DNA of 62,163 nucleotides from Nephromyces sp. MM_2019 (GCA_015657535.1 JADHZB010001141.1:1160-63322); one strand, 5' to 3'; counted from the first letter of the stretch, positions 37,701 through 49,570 are shown. Notes: generated by a model from the letters alone, not told the origin. Numbers and translations are program-made.

Positions 37701-40700
37701 CCCTTCAAGGGGATGCAGTGAGGGAAAAAGAAAAATTTTCCAGCCACATCAATAATGGGGTGCCCATAGCTGGAGAGGTCAGAGGTAGCGTTGCTTCTGA
37801 TTGTTTAGATGGCTCGTGGAATAGCAGCTCTGCCCCAAGCGATACCATTCCCTCCAAACATTCTTTGCAAACTGAAAAAAAAGAGCTCATCAAAACAGCC
37901 GACATGCTCTTTAGTTCGTATAGTCAAACGTTTCCCCAAAAGCATCAGTCTGGTCATGAGGCTGTTGAAGCTAGTCTGCATGAAATAGATGCTGTGCTAA
38001 AGAGAATTGCACCTCCTTTTGAAACCACAAACGCTGATGATATCTCGCGAACAGGAAGCCTAGAATATCCCTCATCATCCCTACTGCTTAACCAGAATTT
38101 AAGCGACAACAAACCGTTAAATGCAAGTTTTGATTCCGACTCTGAAGATAGAATTCTCTCTCAAATGAATTCATCTCAAAGCCTCAGTGGCATGTTGAAT
38201 GAGTCTTTATCTTCGTCGATGGAAAAAACGAGTGTAAAGACACCTGACCAAGCGAAATATGACTTGGTAAGTGCAATGGAAAACAAAAAACCTGGGCTTT
38301 TTAATTTCGATGATGATTCTTGCAGATGCAAGGACTCAGATATAAATAGCAAAAATTTATTAATGAAACAGCAGCTTCCTTATGCTCCTCTTGAAGAAAA
38401 TATTGCCAAAGACTCGAATATCTCGCTTCTTCAAGCTTCGATGAAAAATCTTGGTGGTTTTGCACGGTGAGTAGTGCTTGCTTTTTCCAACACACTAGAA
38501 TAAAATACTTGCTGTTTTTGCTTAGTAGATGTCTTTATAGGGGAGCAAGGCTCTCAATTGTTAGAAAAACACGCGTTTCTCCCTCCTTGCAGGGAGGAGT
38601 TTCTTCTACAAGATCAAAGTTGTTTTTTTTCTTCTGAAGATGCTGGAATCCAAAAATCCACGGCTGATGCCGATCACCAGGATCATTGCCACCCAAAAGA
38701 AAACCCCTCCTCCTTTGCTCAGTTGAAAGTCCCCGCAGATAATGAAAGCCGCTCTCCAGATGCCTTGGTATCAGGCATAAAAGTGTGCGAAAATATCGGG
38801 CAAGACCTGAGAAATTCGGCTGATTTTATGTTTTCTGAGAAGGCAGGTTCAAGTCTCGAAGCTCCTGGTAAGGATTCATCATCTTTTGTTTTCCCTGGCG
38901 GCGGTAAGTCATGCGATCCTACACGCTTGCTTCACAATAATCAAAGGGCTAGTAACAATGCAATGCCACAGAATGATTATCTAGGCATCTCTTTTGAAGA
39001 TCTTCCTCATGATGAAGTCACTAAAACTGCCGTTCTAGCTGCTAAAAACGCTGAACCAGCCGCCTCAATTTCATCAGATTTTAAAACTCATGGTTTTACT
39101 ACGGAATCGCAACTAATTGGAGCTTCATTTTATAAAGCAGAAAGCTTAGTTCAACCGAAATCAAAGAATGATTTTGAGCGATTGTTGTCTGCTAAGGGAA
39201 AGAAGGGGAATATACCTCGAAGGAAAACAAGCGAAAAGAGTAGTGACTCGCTTTTTACGCAGCTTCAAAATTATCCGACGGAAATATTCAATCAATTGTA
39301 TATGAAAAGTGCAGGTGTGATGCCAGTCATCGATGCAGAATATCTTGAGAGGGATAGCCTTGGTTCATTTCGTTATCTACTGAAAGACTTTAGAAATAGG
39401 AAAAATTCATTTTTGCCTTCTTTAACACACCATGAAGAAGCAGTAGGATTTAGCGATGAAGTTGTGGAAAATACGGTTGTTTCAAAGCTTCTTCGAATCC
39501 ACGAAGTTGAGCGTTTGCTGGTAGCTGTGAGCTTACCCATAGGCTTTATCCTTATTGTGGACCTGCATAACAGAATACTTTCCAAGTAAGGATTCCGATC
39601 GTAGTAGTTTGTTTGGAGTAGTGGACTTCTCTTTGGTGGTATTTGATGTCTTTTGCTTTCATTTGATTCGCTGTTTTATTATCTCAGCAATGCATGTAAA
39701 TACAGGAATGCACACAGTTGCAAGAATATGCGTAGAAAAGAACGAAAACACACACGCGAAAACACACGTACACAATAGCAAACACACATTCAACAATGCA
39801 CACACACACACAGCAGCACATACACCACGACCCACTTTTTTTTTGCACTTGGTATTCCCACTTTTTGACCACTATAAATCTGCCTCAGAAGCTGCAGAAG
39901 TTAAGTCAAAACAGACTTTCTGATGATTACCATGAGAGCTTAATTTTGAAAACAATTCTCAACAAAAACACGTTTTTCTACAAGCAAAAACTCATTACTG
40001 TTCCTATTATAAAATCAAATCCTTGCCCTCATTTAGAAGAAACTCTCAAGCTCATGCAAGTTAAGGGACTTCATCTTGACATGTGCGTTTAACAAACAAT
40101 TTTTTCATTTTTTTAAATCCATGGAATTTACAGTTTTAAAAGGATAGATTTTATTGGAAAGAAGATCTTAATGAAATCTATAAATTGAAGATTTGTTTAT
40201 AAATTCTTCCTCAATGTTTTTACTATTGTTATTACGTCTTTTTTGAGGAAGACGAGAAAGAAAAGGCTGTTTTCTTTGGTATATAATAGCTTTTTTATAG
40301 AAAATTTATAGCTTGAAGTAATATCATATAGGCATACAGAATGGATTAGAAGAAATAGTATAGAATGAATGAGTAGAATTTTAGCCGAGTAGTTTATTTT
40401 TTCTATAGAAAAATATGTGTGTGTGCATGAGGACATCTATGAGTATCTCTGAGTTTCTGTGTATTTGTGTGTGTCTGTGTCTGTGTCTGTGTGTGTGTCT
40501 GTGTGTGTGAATGTGTGTGTGTCTGTGTGTGTGAATGTGAGTGTCTGTGTGTGTGTGTGTGAATGTGAGTGTCTGTGTGCCATTTCTGTGTGTGCCATTT
40601 CTGTGTGTGCCATTTCTGTGTGTGCCATTTCTGTGTGTGCCATTTCTGTGTGTGCCATTTCTGTGTGTGCCATTTCTGTGTGTGCCATTTCTGTGTGTGC

Positions 40701-43700
40701 CATTTCTGTGTGTGCCATTTCTGTGTGTGCCATTTCTGTGTGTGCCATTTCTGTGTGTTATAATTGTCTGTAATATGGTATATCATATCTATATATTTTG
40801 CTAGTATATCAGCACAGTGTGTAGCATAAGAATAAAAGATAAAAATGAGCTACTTCAAAGTGTAATTTCTTCACCATTACTCTCTTTAAAGTGCTCGAAA
40901 TTTTTCAATGTTTGGTAGGATTCGCTACGGCTCTGCTGGTAATATCTTCCAACTGCTTGCTCGTCTGGATGGCGAAATGATAATGGGGATTCAGCATGAA
41001 AAAATAATTTGCTTTAAGCTGTCATATCCTCCTAGTGAGATATGGGAAAATTTTTGGAGCTTAGAAGATGAGCACAAGTCTTTTCATGATACTTCTCCAA
41101 CTGTTTCAGGTAATGTTCATGCTATACTATTGGAATATGCGAAGATATATTGAAACTGTTGTAAGTTTAGTAAACTAAAAATTATGATTTTTGTGGGTTT
41201 GTAGTGTAGTTGAAATTTTGGCAGGTGTGTGTGCTTCAGCTTATTCTCTAATTAAATATGTTTTTTCTTCAAAGATAAAATGTTGGAAGATAGGGCAAGT
41301 GGAGGCTGCTGTAGGTTGGAGAGAGAGGGTTTGGGGGGTGGTGGTGGGATGAAGATAGAGAGATACAAATAAAGAGAGATTGTGGGGCTTGAAAGGTATT
41401 GTGATAATTTTGCACATTTTTCGATGCTTTTTTATGTTTGTTGTGATACCGTTGTTCTTCGTACTCTGTTTGTGCGTGTTTCGATACTCTTGTTTGCAAA
41501 TATCGTCGGTACTACTTGACTCTGCATTTTCACTTTATTTGAAGATGCGAATTTTTTCCCCCAATGTTTGGAGTATGTTTTTGATTTTCATTTTTTGACT
41601 GTGTGTATTTCTGTAGGTTTTTTCTAGATTATTTCATTTCGCTTATTGCAGCGTGAGTTTTGTTTGCTTGTTTTACCCTTCTATTGCCCTTCTTTATGGA
41701 GTTCTTTTCAGTAGGAAAAGAAATATCTTAACAGCCCTAATTCCGTCTCTAAATTCATTGAAAGTAGCACACACACACACCAGCAGACGCTCGCTCACAC
41801 ATCCATTATGGGAAACACACTTCAACCCTCGAGATGGTTGGAAGAGAATTTTTTTTTTTGACGTACCATATGCTATCGTCTTATTAAAATATTTTTGTAA
41901 CCCATTTTTTGTAGCTTTGAATCTTTTGAACAAGGATGAAGAGGATTTGATAAAGATGCTGTTGCAATTTGAGCTTCCTTTTGGAGGTGGAGTTGGGCAG
42001 GTTGAGCAGTACTTGACTGCTTGTTTTAGTGCGGATCCTTCGTTACTTTGGATATATGTTTCTTATCTTCAAGGAACGGTATGCCCTCTTTGCCCGTGCA
42101 CTCGAAATTGATGCACGCCTATATAGAGGAGTTCTTCTAGCTTTAGCTCCACAGATTTCTAGCTATTTTTCATTTTTTCGGCAGCTTTAGGCTAAATAAT
42201 AGGCTTTTTTGGTACGATTGAGTTCTTTTATAAGCTTTTTACGAATTCAAGGATATTTCGTGATATTTGAAGGATTTTCATGCTTTTTGTTAGCAAAACG
42301 AAGCCTTTTGCACCATTTGGAATGAATTTTTTGCGTGTTTTGAGAGATAATCTGGAATGTGGGCCATAATCTTTATTTAAGCGATCTCAAACATTCGATC
42401 CTTCATTCAATTCCTTTTTTTCTTTGGAGTATCATTTGATGAAATTTTTTTTCAGGCATAGAAACGCCGATAGATGGTAGTGTGAACCTCTCACGCTTTA
42501 GGCACTCAGTAGTAGTTTTATCCAAGCTTTGATGTTGCTTAGAACAATTCCTTGTTTTATTTTTATCTAGTTTTTTTATGAGGATTTAGCTATGAAATGG
42601 AGGCTTGCTCCACCGTCGGTTCCTCCTCCTCCTCCCATACCTGCAGTGTTAACTCCAAAAAGAAAATGGATGTACACACACAAAGAAATTCTTCAGATGA
42701 AGATTTCTGCGTAAGATTATGGTTGATTGTTGTTGAAACATCACATTTTGAGAGGCTTATGTGGCATATATATGGAGTGACTTAAAAAGTGTTTTCATAG
42801 CAGCTTTTCGGGCAGTTTCTCGCTAGAAAATTGTTTATAAATTTATGCTTACTAAACTGCAATTTATTTTTATTCTAAATCTGAGTTTCTTCCTTTGTTT
42901 TCACTCTTTGGATTTATACATTTTTGTCCTTTTTTCAATCGCTGCAGCTCTCACTTGCTTTTTGCAGTTCTCATAAACTTTTTGTTTTAACTATTCAGCG
43001 TGCCTGCCTTTCTAGAATTTTTGATACCATCAAAAATTCTAGAAAAGTTGCTTCCTACGTTTGTTAATAATTGATTGCCACTTGAAGCTTTTATGGTTAA
43101 ATTCGCATGTAATATGTATTGTGCCATAATAAGACGTACCGCTTTTATGCTCAGAAATGTGTTTAGAAAGCGCGAAATTTCGTGTGTTCGTTGAAGTTTT
43201 TAGTTAGGGATTTGCATTGTGTGAATTCTAGGAGCTTTAACGTTATGATTGGCTAAGAAATACAATTTGTTGCGTGGGATTCTGTGAGTAGATTCACTTT
43301 TTTCCACTCATTTTTTTACTTTTTTTACTCTTTGGTTGCACTAAGATTTTGGATGATACTCTTGTAAAATCTTCGCCCCATTTTTTTATAAGTTTGCTGT
43401 TTTTAAACTTTGTGTGTGTGTGTGGGTGTGTTTGGGTGTATCTCTGTGTATGTATCTGTCTGTATTTCTGTGTGTGCACCAATTTGGGCAGTCTCATTTG
43501 ATGTTTATTTCATCTTCTTGAGACCATCATTTTTTGCTTTCCAGGATGATGCAGTTCTGTTGGTAATTGATTCTTACGAAATGAGTTCCAAGACAGGAAT
43601 CGTGCAGCGTCTAAATTTGAATGAATCCCCTTTGGGAAGTTTTATTCAGGTCAACTAAAGCGTTGCTTGATATATCTATATACTGTGGTAGAGACCGACT

Positions 43701-46700
43701 GTTATATTCAATTGAAAGTTTTTGTTTTCGCAAAAATGCCTACATACGCTATCTGCCCTTTTTGTCCCTCCTTTGTGGATAGGGTTTATTCAGCGCTTCT
43801 TTCGATTATTTGCTTTTATTCGATGATATTGCCTATAGTTGTGTAGTGAGGGGATACAAATTTCGGTTCCATGAAGGTGCTTTTTTGTGTGAAACATATA
43901 TAAACACACGCTAGATTAGAAGCACTATATAGTGTGTTAATATTGATGAAAGCACCTTTTTCCCCCACTTTATCATCTATTGCATGTGCTATAGTGATCA
44001 GAGTGGGGCAGCTTCTTCACAGTAGTTTTGCGTTTTTAAAATTTTGCGATTTTATCTGTCTTTTATTATTAGGTGATGAGTGTGCCACAATCGGACCGTA
44101 TACTAGCTCTACCAGCACATCAAAAGTTCTTTGTAGAGCTTGAGCACGATTGGGTAGAGAGGTTTGACCAGTCTTATATAAAGTCTTATGTGCATTTTCC
44201 CCCCCTGGGGACCAATAAAGAGAATATAGAAACGGAGGATGCATGGGATAATGAAGATTCTGAGGTGGAGGAATCTTCATTGACAACACATGAAGTAATA
44301 ATGGGTAATAGCAAGGTAGACTATTTGCCACTCGACACCCTTCGGAATACTGTAGGAAAGTTTGCGCCATACCATAAATTTTGGCCGGAAAAGCATGCTT
44401 TACGAGCTTGCACAAACAATACAGAAAAACTAAAGCTTCTGAAACGTTCGTTAACTGCAAAGAATTATACTGAAAGTGCGAATTCTATAGTGCCAAACAC
44501 ATTAGGATTCGGGAATCTGCTAAGTTCTCCCTCCAATATTGCATCAGCTAATACTTTTAAGAATGAATTGAAAGTCTTTTCTACCAAAGACCACTCTTCT
44601 GATATTTCTTCTTCCCCGGCTTTTGGCAATTCTGGCTCCATACAATCATGGGAGAGCTATGTCTCTACGGAAAGCTGCGCACACTCACATTGCGACTCTG
44701 CTGTTTGTATGAACTCCCAGCCAAATATTCTCTCTAATTCAGCCTTTTTTGCTTCAGGGAGTTGGGTGAATCCCGAGAAGTTTACAGATAAGGAAGGTTT
44801 ATCACTGGATTCTAGTTTAGTTCCAGAGAATAGCTTTTTGGCTCCAAAGAAGGCTGTAGGAAGTCTTTTGATCGATGTTGTATCCCAGGAGCCTCGTTCA
44901 CGAGGCTTAGTACTTAAAACTTCCGAAGCTTCCCACGTAATGGAAGAAGATAAAGCAGTCTTGGGTCCTCAGGACGATGATGAGATCTATGCGCATATAA
45001 AAATAAATTCTACCCCTCAGAGTATGCCACCCACATTCTTGAATACATCGGATGCAATGAGTTCGAATGAAGATTTTTGTACGGATAATAACAGTACAGG
45101 GTCTGGCAAGGAGAGAGGTACGAAGACCCAGCTTCTTTCAAGCGATGAATCTAATATTGATGGTCTCGGATATGGATTAGTGAATGCTGACTTCATTCTG
45201 CCGGCATATTTAATGGGAAACGGGCGTGTTAGCGATCGTATGCAGCCACTGCACGCTAGTTCTATAAAATTAAATATTTCAGAGATACTTGCTCAGAAAA
45301 GAAAATTTGACGAGTCTCTAAACTGTTTATTAGCTGCTCCTCATCATGATGGTTCACTCGAAGCTTTTAAAGGTAACTTAACTAGCATGGATCACTTCAA
45401 AAGGTCATCTCTCACCAGATCTAATCTAGCGCTGCAAAGGTTCTTCGTCTCCGAGAACACAGTGACTGCAGCTATGAAAAAAATTATCAATGAAAATGTA
45501 GGTCTTTCGAAGATATTACGCCAAGATGCTCCTTCTTCGCATCATCAGCCCTCTATTGGGAATTTTTCTTCCATTTTAAGCCCTGAAACTGCGCAAACTG
45601 CTAGGAAAATATCTTCAAATTTGTCTTTTCTTTCTTCTTTTTATCGAGAATATTCCGCGACTGCTCACACAGGAACAAAGCTTAACCTGACTTGCCATAA
45701 AGATAAACTATCAAAGGTGCGAATAGTTCTGTCAAACTTTCGCGCTCAAAGAGCCCCATCCCTGCAGAGGTTGGTAAGGAATGTTGAGCAGTCTTTTAAG
45801 CTAGGAACTTCTGTAGCTTTGAGGTCTTTTCCTCTTACTGGGGTGTCTCAAATTTGGATACAACAACCTAGTTCGCTTTTATCTAAAGAACGTCCGGTGG
45901 CTGAAAATTCGAAGATATTTGTCCATGGGGGACTCTTAGCTCCGTTGGAGGCGCCTCAAGATGTGGGTTATCAGTTCGGACCTGCTGCAGGAGAACCCCC
46001 TCCCACGGCTTCTTATGTTGAAAATGATTGGTTGCCTACTAATTATCTTGGATCTTGCACTTTTGACCCAAATAGAGGAGGGCTACTCTCATCAACCGAT
46101 ACTGCGTTATCAGGCAATCCTTACTCAGTAATTTCTTTTCTTCCCCCATATCGCCGCAGGCGCCCCGAGATACCTTTCGATTTCCAAGTTGCTTCAGATT
46201 TTAGCCTTTTCGACAGTTACAATAAGACGGTACCGCAGCTACAGTATACTTCAGGAATCAACAAGTTCCATGAAAAAAGTAGAGTCAATCAATTGAAGAT
46301 GGCTCCCCTGCAAAAAAGCTTGATTTCACAGTCTGTTGCTTTGGAAGAAAACGATTATTTGTCCAGTTCTTGGAGAAATCCCGAGAATCATCTTCCATCT
46401 TTTGCTAATAAAATTTTATCTTCTGAAAATCTTTCCTACCTCACCAGCGAATTTTACCTGAAATGTGTGGGTCGTCAGCTTTTAGCTGAGGCTCACAGCG
46501 AAATATTTCATGATTGCAGATCTCTTAATCCAGAGTCAGAGAGCGCCCTTATTGGCAAGAGTTCATTACAAGGCAGCAAGCACTTATATGGCCAGTTTTT
46601 CACAACTTCTGAGCAAGCAGCATATGATGAATTAGGTGGTGCAAATTTGACGGGTTGGAATTTTTTTAACGAGAAACGGAAAGGCATGGGTTCAACGTTG

Positions 46701-48953
46701 ATGTGGACGGATACCTCATCGAATAAAAAATTTCATGTCAATAAAATGAACCTCCCGGAAAGCACTAGACTACAGAAATCTGGCGATTCGTTGAGAGGTG
46801 ATAATCCAGAAAAGCAGGTTTCGTCTTTCTTTAAAATCCAAAAAATACAATCCCACCACCAGGATAAAGTGCCTGCTGATAGTATATATCCGGTTTGCAC
46901 AATGAATCCCAAGCACACGCGTGACGTCTCCCCTTTTATATTTCAGGCCGCGCGATTAGCTGCTACCGCATCAAACAATGATGTTGTTTTGTACAGAAAA
47001 TTGTGTAATCGCTCTGTTGCTATTTTTAAGCGAATTCCTGAGTCATGGTATGCCTTTTATGAGATAGAAGGGCTGGATTATCATTTATTTGTCTGGATGA
47101 AGCGGTTGGCAGCTAAACTAAGGATTCTTGAAACTCTGAATAGTAAGGATTGTTTAAATGAGGTCAACGATTTGAGCAACCGCTTAGGAAATTTCTTGAT
47201 GAAATTAGTAGCTTTTTTTAGACTTAAATTGAAGGCCAATGGGATACAGCTTAGTGCCTCAAATTTGAAGGCAGCTACGACTGAAAAGGCACCGCAGCAA
47301 GTTCATGTGACCAATGCTGCTCCTTTAAATGTTACTACAAGGGATTCGTTTTCAAATATAGAGAAACCAAGCTTCGCTACTTTGCCAGCAAAAAATCCAC
47401 GTGATGCTCCAAAAGAGCATCAGGCTGCAAGTTCTGAAAGTCATGATAGTGATCATCTATCTAAAAAACGTAGAGCGCTGAGTTATTCTCCCATTCTAAT
47501 GGGCTCCAGCGAGGCTATACTGGAATGCTTTCAAAATGCTATCAAGGGTGTATTGGGAACTTCGCTTTTGAGATTCTCTAGACCTAAACAGGCTAGAATA
47601 ATGAAAAACATAAATTTTGCGTATGATGAACCGATTAGGAAGGAAGGTTCTTTCTTGGATAAGATTTCAAGGTTCGATGTGTTTTCTCTGGAAAATACTG
47701 TTTTGGAAGAAACTGTTTCTCGAGCATCCTGGGCGGCAAGAAATGAAAACATAAACGTAGGCAATTATAGCAGTTCTATTGGTTCGGCGGATGATACTCG
47801 TTCTTTTCCTAGCTTATCCGAGCATCATTTGGGTTCTACAAAATTGAATTATGAAGCAAAAACAAGGGATAAAATGTCCTCCCAATCTTTTCAGTCGAAA
47901 GATACAAATTTGTCGATAAGCCAACGTGAAAGTATTCAAGCTCTGCCCAACCCTTTGGTGCAAACCTTACCAGAACGAGGTGGTCTCAAAGGGATTCCCG
48001 GAGCTTCACTACATTTGAACCCAATGTGCTCGAAACTGCCTATTAAACACAAGAATATTAAAGCTATAACGGACAGATTAGAGGCTGGTAATATACCATT
48101 AGAAAAAAGCAAGCACCACAAAAAAGGAAAATCAAGGCTGCGTATTGGCATTCAGGATGGTGATCGAGTCAATAAAGATAGGAAAAACACGTTAATGACA
48201 AAAAATAGTTTTGCTACGACTTCTAAACATTTTAAGGGACGCAGGAAGACAGATGGTTCTGATTTTATTTTGATGAGTTCAAATGCTGTAGAATCGAAAA
48301 AAATTTCCAGGAAAAATACATCCCTAGAGAAAGGTGTTGTATCGCTTAAACCTGGCCGAGTTCATAGTAAGCATCAACCCAATGTGCGCTTGGGCCAGTT
48401 AACTTCTAGAAAGCTGCCTTCAAACTCTTCAGAAATTCCGCTTGACGGAGGAACCCAGATGAATCCGCTAATGGGAGCCTCTAAAGAAGGTATTAAAAAC
48501 TTTAAAATTCGTATGAAGAACGAGCAGAAAAAAGCCGCTGGCGCCGATAGGCATTCTGGTGCAAGAACTGGGAACTCAGCTTTTATTGATAATAAAAGTT
48601 TTTCCCAGAGTAGTTTCTCGAGTGCTGGATTTCCTCTTATTAATTCACCAGATTCTCATGATTTACGCAGATTAGATGTAAGAAAACAAGCATCTTCGGA
48701 TTCATATGTTGGAGCTGCCTACTCAAGAGTGTTTGACTTGCCTGAAACTGTTTCTGCCGCTGAGCTACTGCAGGATGGTATGAACACAGAGGTTGAAATT
48801 TTGAGGCATTCCCATTTTAATTCAGAAGCTTCCGTGAGTAAATCTGCAAAGACCCTTAATTATAATCTTGAGTCATTCCCCTTAATGATGCCCTTACCAA
48901 GAAAAAATTTTAGTTGTTTTCTACTAGAGAAAGGCATAGCTGAAGGCTCTTAA
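31760..48953 (+). CDS. Giant unrecognised protein (~3018 aa), nine exons
   Basis: Proposed exons: 31760-31930, 32447-33754, 34419-34529, 37334-38466, 38593-39585, 40919-41109, 41915-42078, 43545-43649 and 44073-48953. All phases agree and the total is 3019 codons with the stop. Good donors include GTAAGT (33755), GTAAGC (34530), GTGAGT (38467) and GTAATG (41110). Short hydrophobic strand patterns alternate with long polar Ser-rich inserts in the first ~1390 residues (for example DKMEFAVDDRFLCLQSKDAG, PLRYLFLLHKNRVLSI, ERLLVAVSLPIGFILIVDLH, DDAVLLVIDSYEM), which suggests a WD-like beta-propeller with expanded loops. The 1626-residue last exon is Ser/Asn-rich. It has one helical segment near 46,990-47,230 (WYAFYEIEGLDYHLFVWMKR) and a Lys/Arg-rich region after 48,050 that could act as nuclear localisation signals. 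No transmembrane segment is seen. The first exon and its ATG are the least certain: the gene may start at ATG 32477 instead. Function unknown. Confidence 0.65.
34046..34266. repeat. Paired (AC)5 and (TG)8 tracts in intron 2 of giant gene
   Basis: (AC)5 lies at 34046-34055 and (TG)8 at 34251-34266, both inside intron 33755-34418. The two are complementary in the transcript and could form a stem enclosing about 195 nt. Confidence 0.8.
36489..36518. repeat. (TG)8 plus T-run in intron 3 of giant gene
   Basis: A pure (TG)8 at 36489-36504 is followed by a run of T. Shorter AC-rich blocks in the same intron lie near 34912-34920, 35406-35425 and 36327, so pairing is possible but weaker than in the other introns. 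Confidence 0.8.
36788..37024 (+). CDS. 78-aa single-pass membrane protein ORF inside an intron
   Basis: An ATG-started, intronless frame ends at TAG 37022-37024. The N-terminus (MSAPSAEKVLTLQ) is polar, a strong membrane helix follows at about residues 17-37 (DMFLFLLTILLYSVLLMIIS), and the rest is strongly basic (KTRLIVAKFRMKKAKEGL, ending RMRFNYRYL). It lies on the same strand as, and wholly inside, the 2804-nt third intron of the giant gene. It cannot be an exon of that gene: the flanking exons join in phase 0, but any acceptor and donor around this frame give other phases. It might instead mean that the giant gene is really two genes. The protein pattern is convincing; expression is unproven. 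No family recognised. Confidence 0.4.
   Translation: MSAPSAEKVLTLQLIPDMFLFLLTILLYSVLLMIISRLTGAEYLPPKTRLIVAKFRMKKAKEGLLLRPLRMRFNYRYL
39729..39835. repeat. CA-rich tract in intron 5 of giant gene
   Basis: A cluster of CACA blocks includes an uninterrupted (CA)7 at 39799-39812. It lies about 145 nt after the donor at 39586 and is complementary to the TG-rich tract 600 nt further on in the same intron. Confidence 0.85.
40416..40578. repeat. Imperfect TG/TGTC tract in intron 5 of giant gene
   Basis: A run of TG dinucleotides is broken by TGTC, GAATG and similar interruptions, directly preceding the 15-bp minisatellite. Long open frames through it in several phases are artefacts of the repeat. 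Confidence 0.85.
40579..40758. repeat. 15-bp minisatellite, 12 perfect copies
   Basis: The unit GCCATTTCTGTGTGT is repeated 12 times without a mismatch, then decays into TATAATTG. Because 15 is a multiple of 3, all frames stay open on both strands (for example a Gln-Lys-Trp-His-Thr repeat on the minus strand). The unit carries TGTGTGT, so the array extends the neighbouring TG tract. Perfect identity points to recent expansion or ongoing homogenisation. It lies in intron 5 of the giant gene. Confidence 0.95.
41225..41780. repeat. Paired (GT)n and (CA)n tracts in intron 6 of giant gene
   Basis: A short GT tract at 41225-41233 and a CA tract at 41768-41780 lie inside intron 41110-41914. Each is within about 150 nt of a splice site, so pairing would bring the two ends of the intron close together. 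Confidence 0.75.
42583..42710 (+). other. Candidate cassette exon, proline-rich
   Basis: After a pyrimidine-rich tract ending in ATGAG, a frame opens in phase 0 (matching the preceding exon) and runs 42 codons to a GTAAGA donor at 42711. The peptide holds PPSVPPPPPIPAVLTPKRK and then WMYTHKEILQMK. Its exit phase (2) does not match the next exon at 43545, so using it would need a further small exon or would truncate the protein. It is left out of the main model. Part of it is a CCT triplet repeat, so it could also be chance. Confidence 0.25.
43408..43479. repeat. TG-rich tract in intron 7 of giant gene
   Basis: (TG)n at 43411-43423 is followed by degenerate TG/TCTG blocks up to about 43479, some 65 nt before the acceptor used at 43545. 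A complementary ACACACACA lies at 42674-42682 in the same intron or in a candidate cassette exon. Confidence 0.8.
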
Positions 48954-49146
48954 AATGGACTATCTCGCAATTAAAATATTAAAACTAACAGGACTTCTGT
49001 GAATGAGGCTTCGAGACATGCTACAGAATCAATAAGGCTTTGCTGTTTTATTAAATTTTCCCTTTTGGTATTAGTACCTATAAATTGCCCTGCGGTTCTT
49101 TAGTGTTTCCTAAGATATGCCTTATTATGGTTCTAATTCTTTTAGG
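48954..49146 (+). other. Short spacer after the giant gene
   Basis: This holds the 3' end of the giant gene and possibly the first exon of a small following gene; an ATG at 48954 starts a 15-codon frame directly after the stop. No polyadenylation signal is recognised. Confidence 0.4.
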
Positions 49147-49570
49147 TCTTAACACTTTTATTAATAGTATTAACGGTAGTTTTTTTGAAGGAGAGTTTAA
49201 TTTTAGCCGGAGCATCATATCAACCTGAGTTCTCTTTGATGCTTTTTAAGGGGCATGAGCCCTCTGAAAAAAAGTTCTAGTCTTGTTATAACTGCTAGAT
49301 AATGCGGTTATTTGCAATTCCTGCCTACTAGCAGAGTTTTAAATCAGTGCTTTGCACGAATTATCATGTGGAATATTGAGTTTTGAAGTAGTAGATATTT
49401 CTGCATTATATAAGCAATACTACTTTTTTGAGAAATATCTGAAGACCCACCTTCCTAACTTTTCCCGTATAAATAAGCTTCATAAAGGTTTTCTTGCAAA
49501 TTACTGGTATGAAATTAGATCTAAAAAGCATTCTTGCTTTTCTGTTGAGCTACGCTTATTTAAGGTTTGA
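49147..49570 (+). other. Unresolved coding-like segment after the giant gene
   Basis: After an acceptor-like ATTCTTTTAG, one frame reads a hydrophobic helix followed by ASYQPEFSLMLFKGHE. A second block (49349-49567) reads DISALYKQYYFFEKYL and KLHKGFLANYWYEIRSKKHS to a TGA. A GTTCTA donor near 49274 and the AG at 49345-49346 could join them in phase. A competing frame in the first block also reads as a plausible membrane segment (PKICLIMVLILLGLN). The strand is probably plus and the exons probably end a small gene, but its start was not found. Confidence 0.3.

Noticed and set aside
40403..40804. Long open frames on both strands, including a His-Thr-Gln-Lys-Trp repeat protein
   Set aside because: They exist only because the 15-bp repeat is a multiple of three; the region is an intron of the giant gene.
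41653..41914. Extension of the giant-gene exon upstream of 41915 (frame open from 41653)
   Set aside because: It enters in the wrong phase from the exon ending at 41109, while the acceptor at 41913-41914 matches exactly; it also contains the CA tract.
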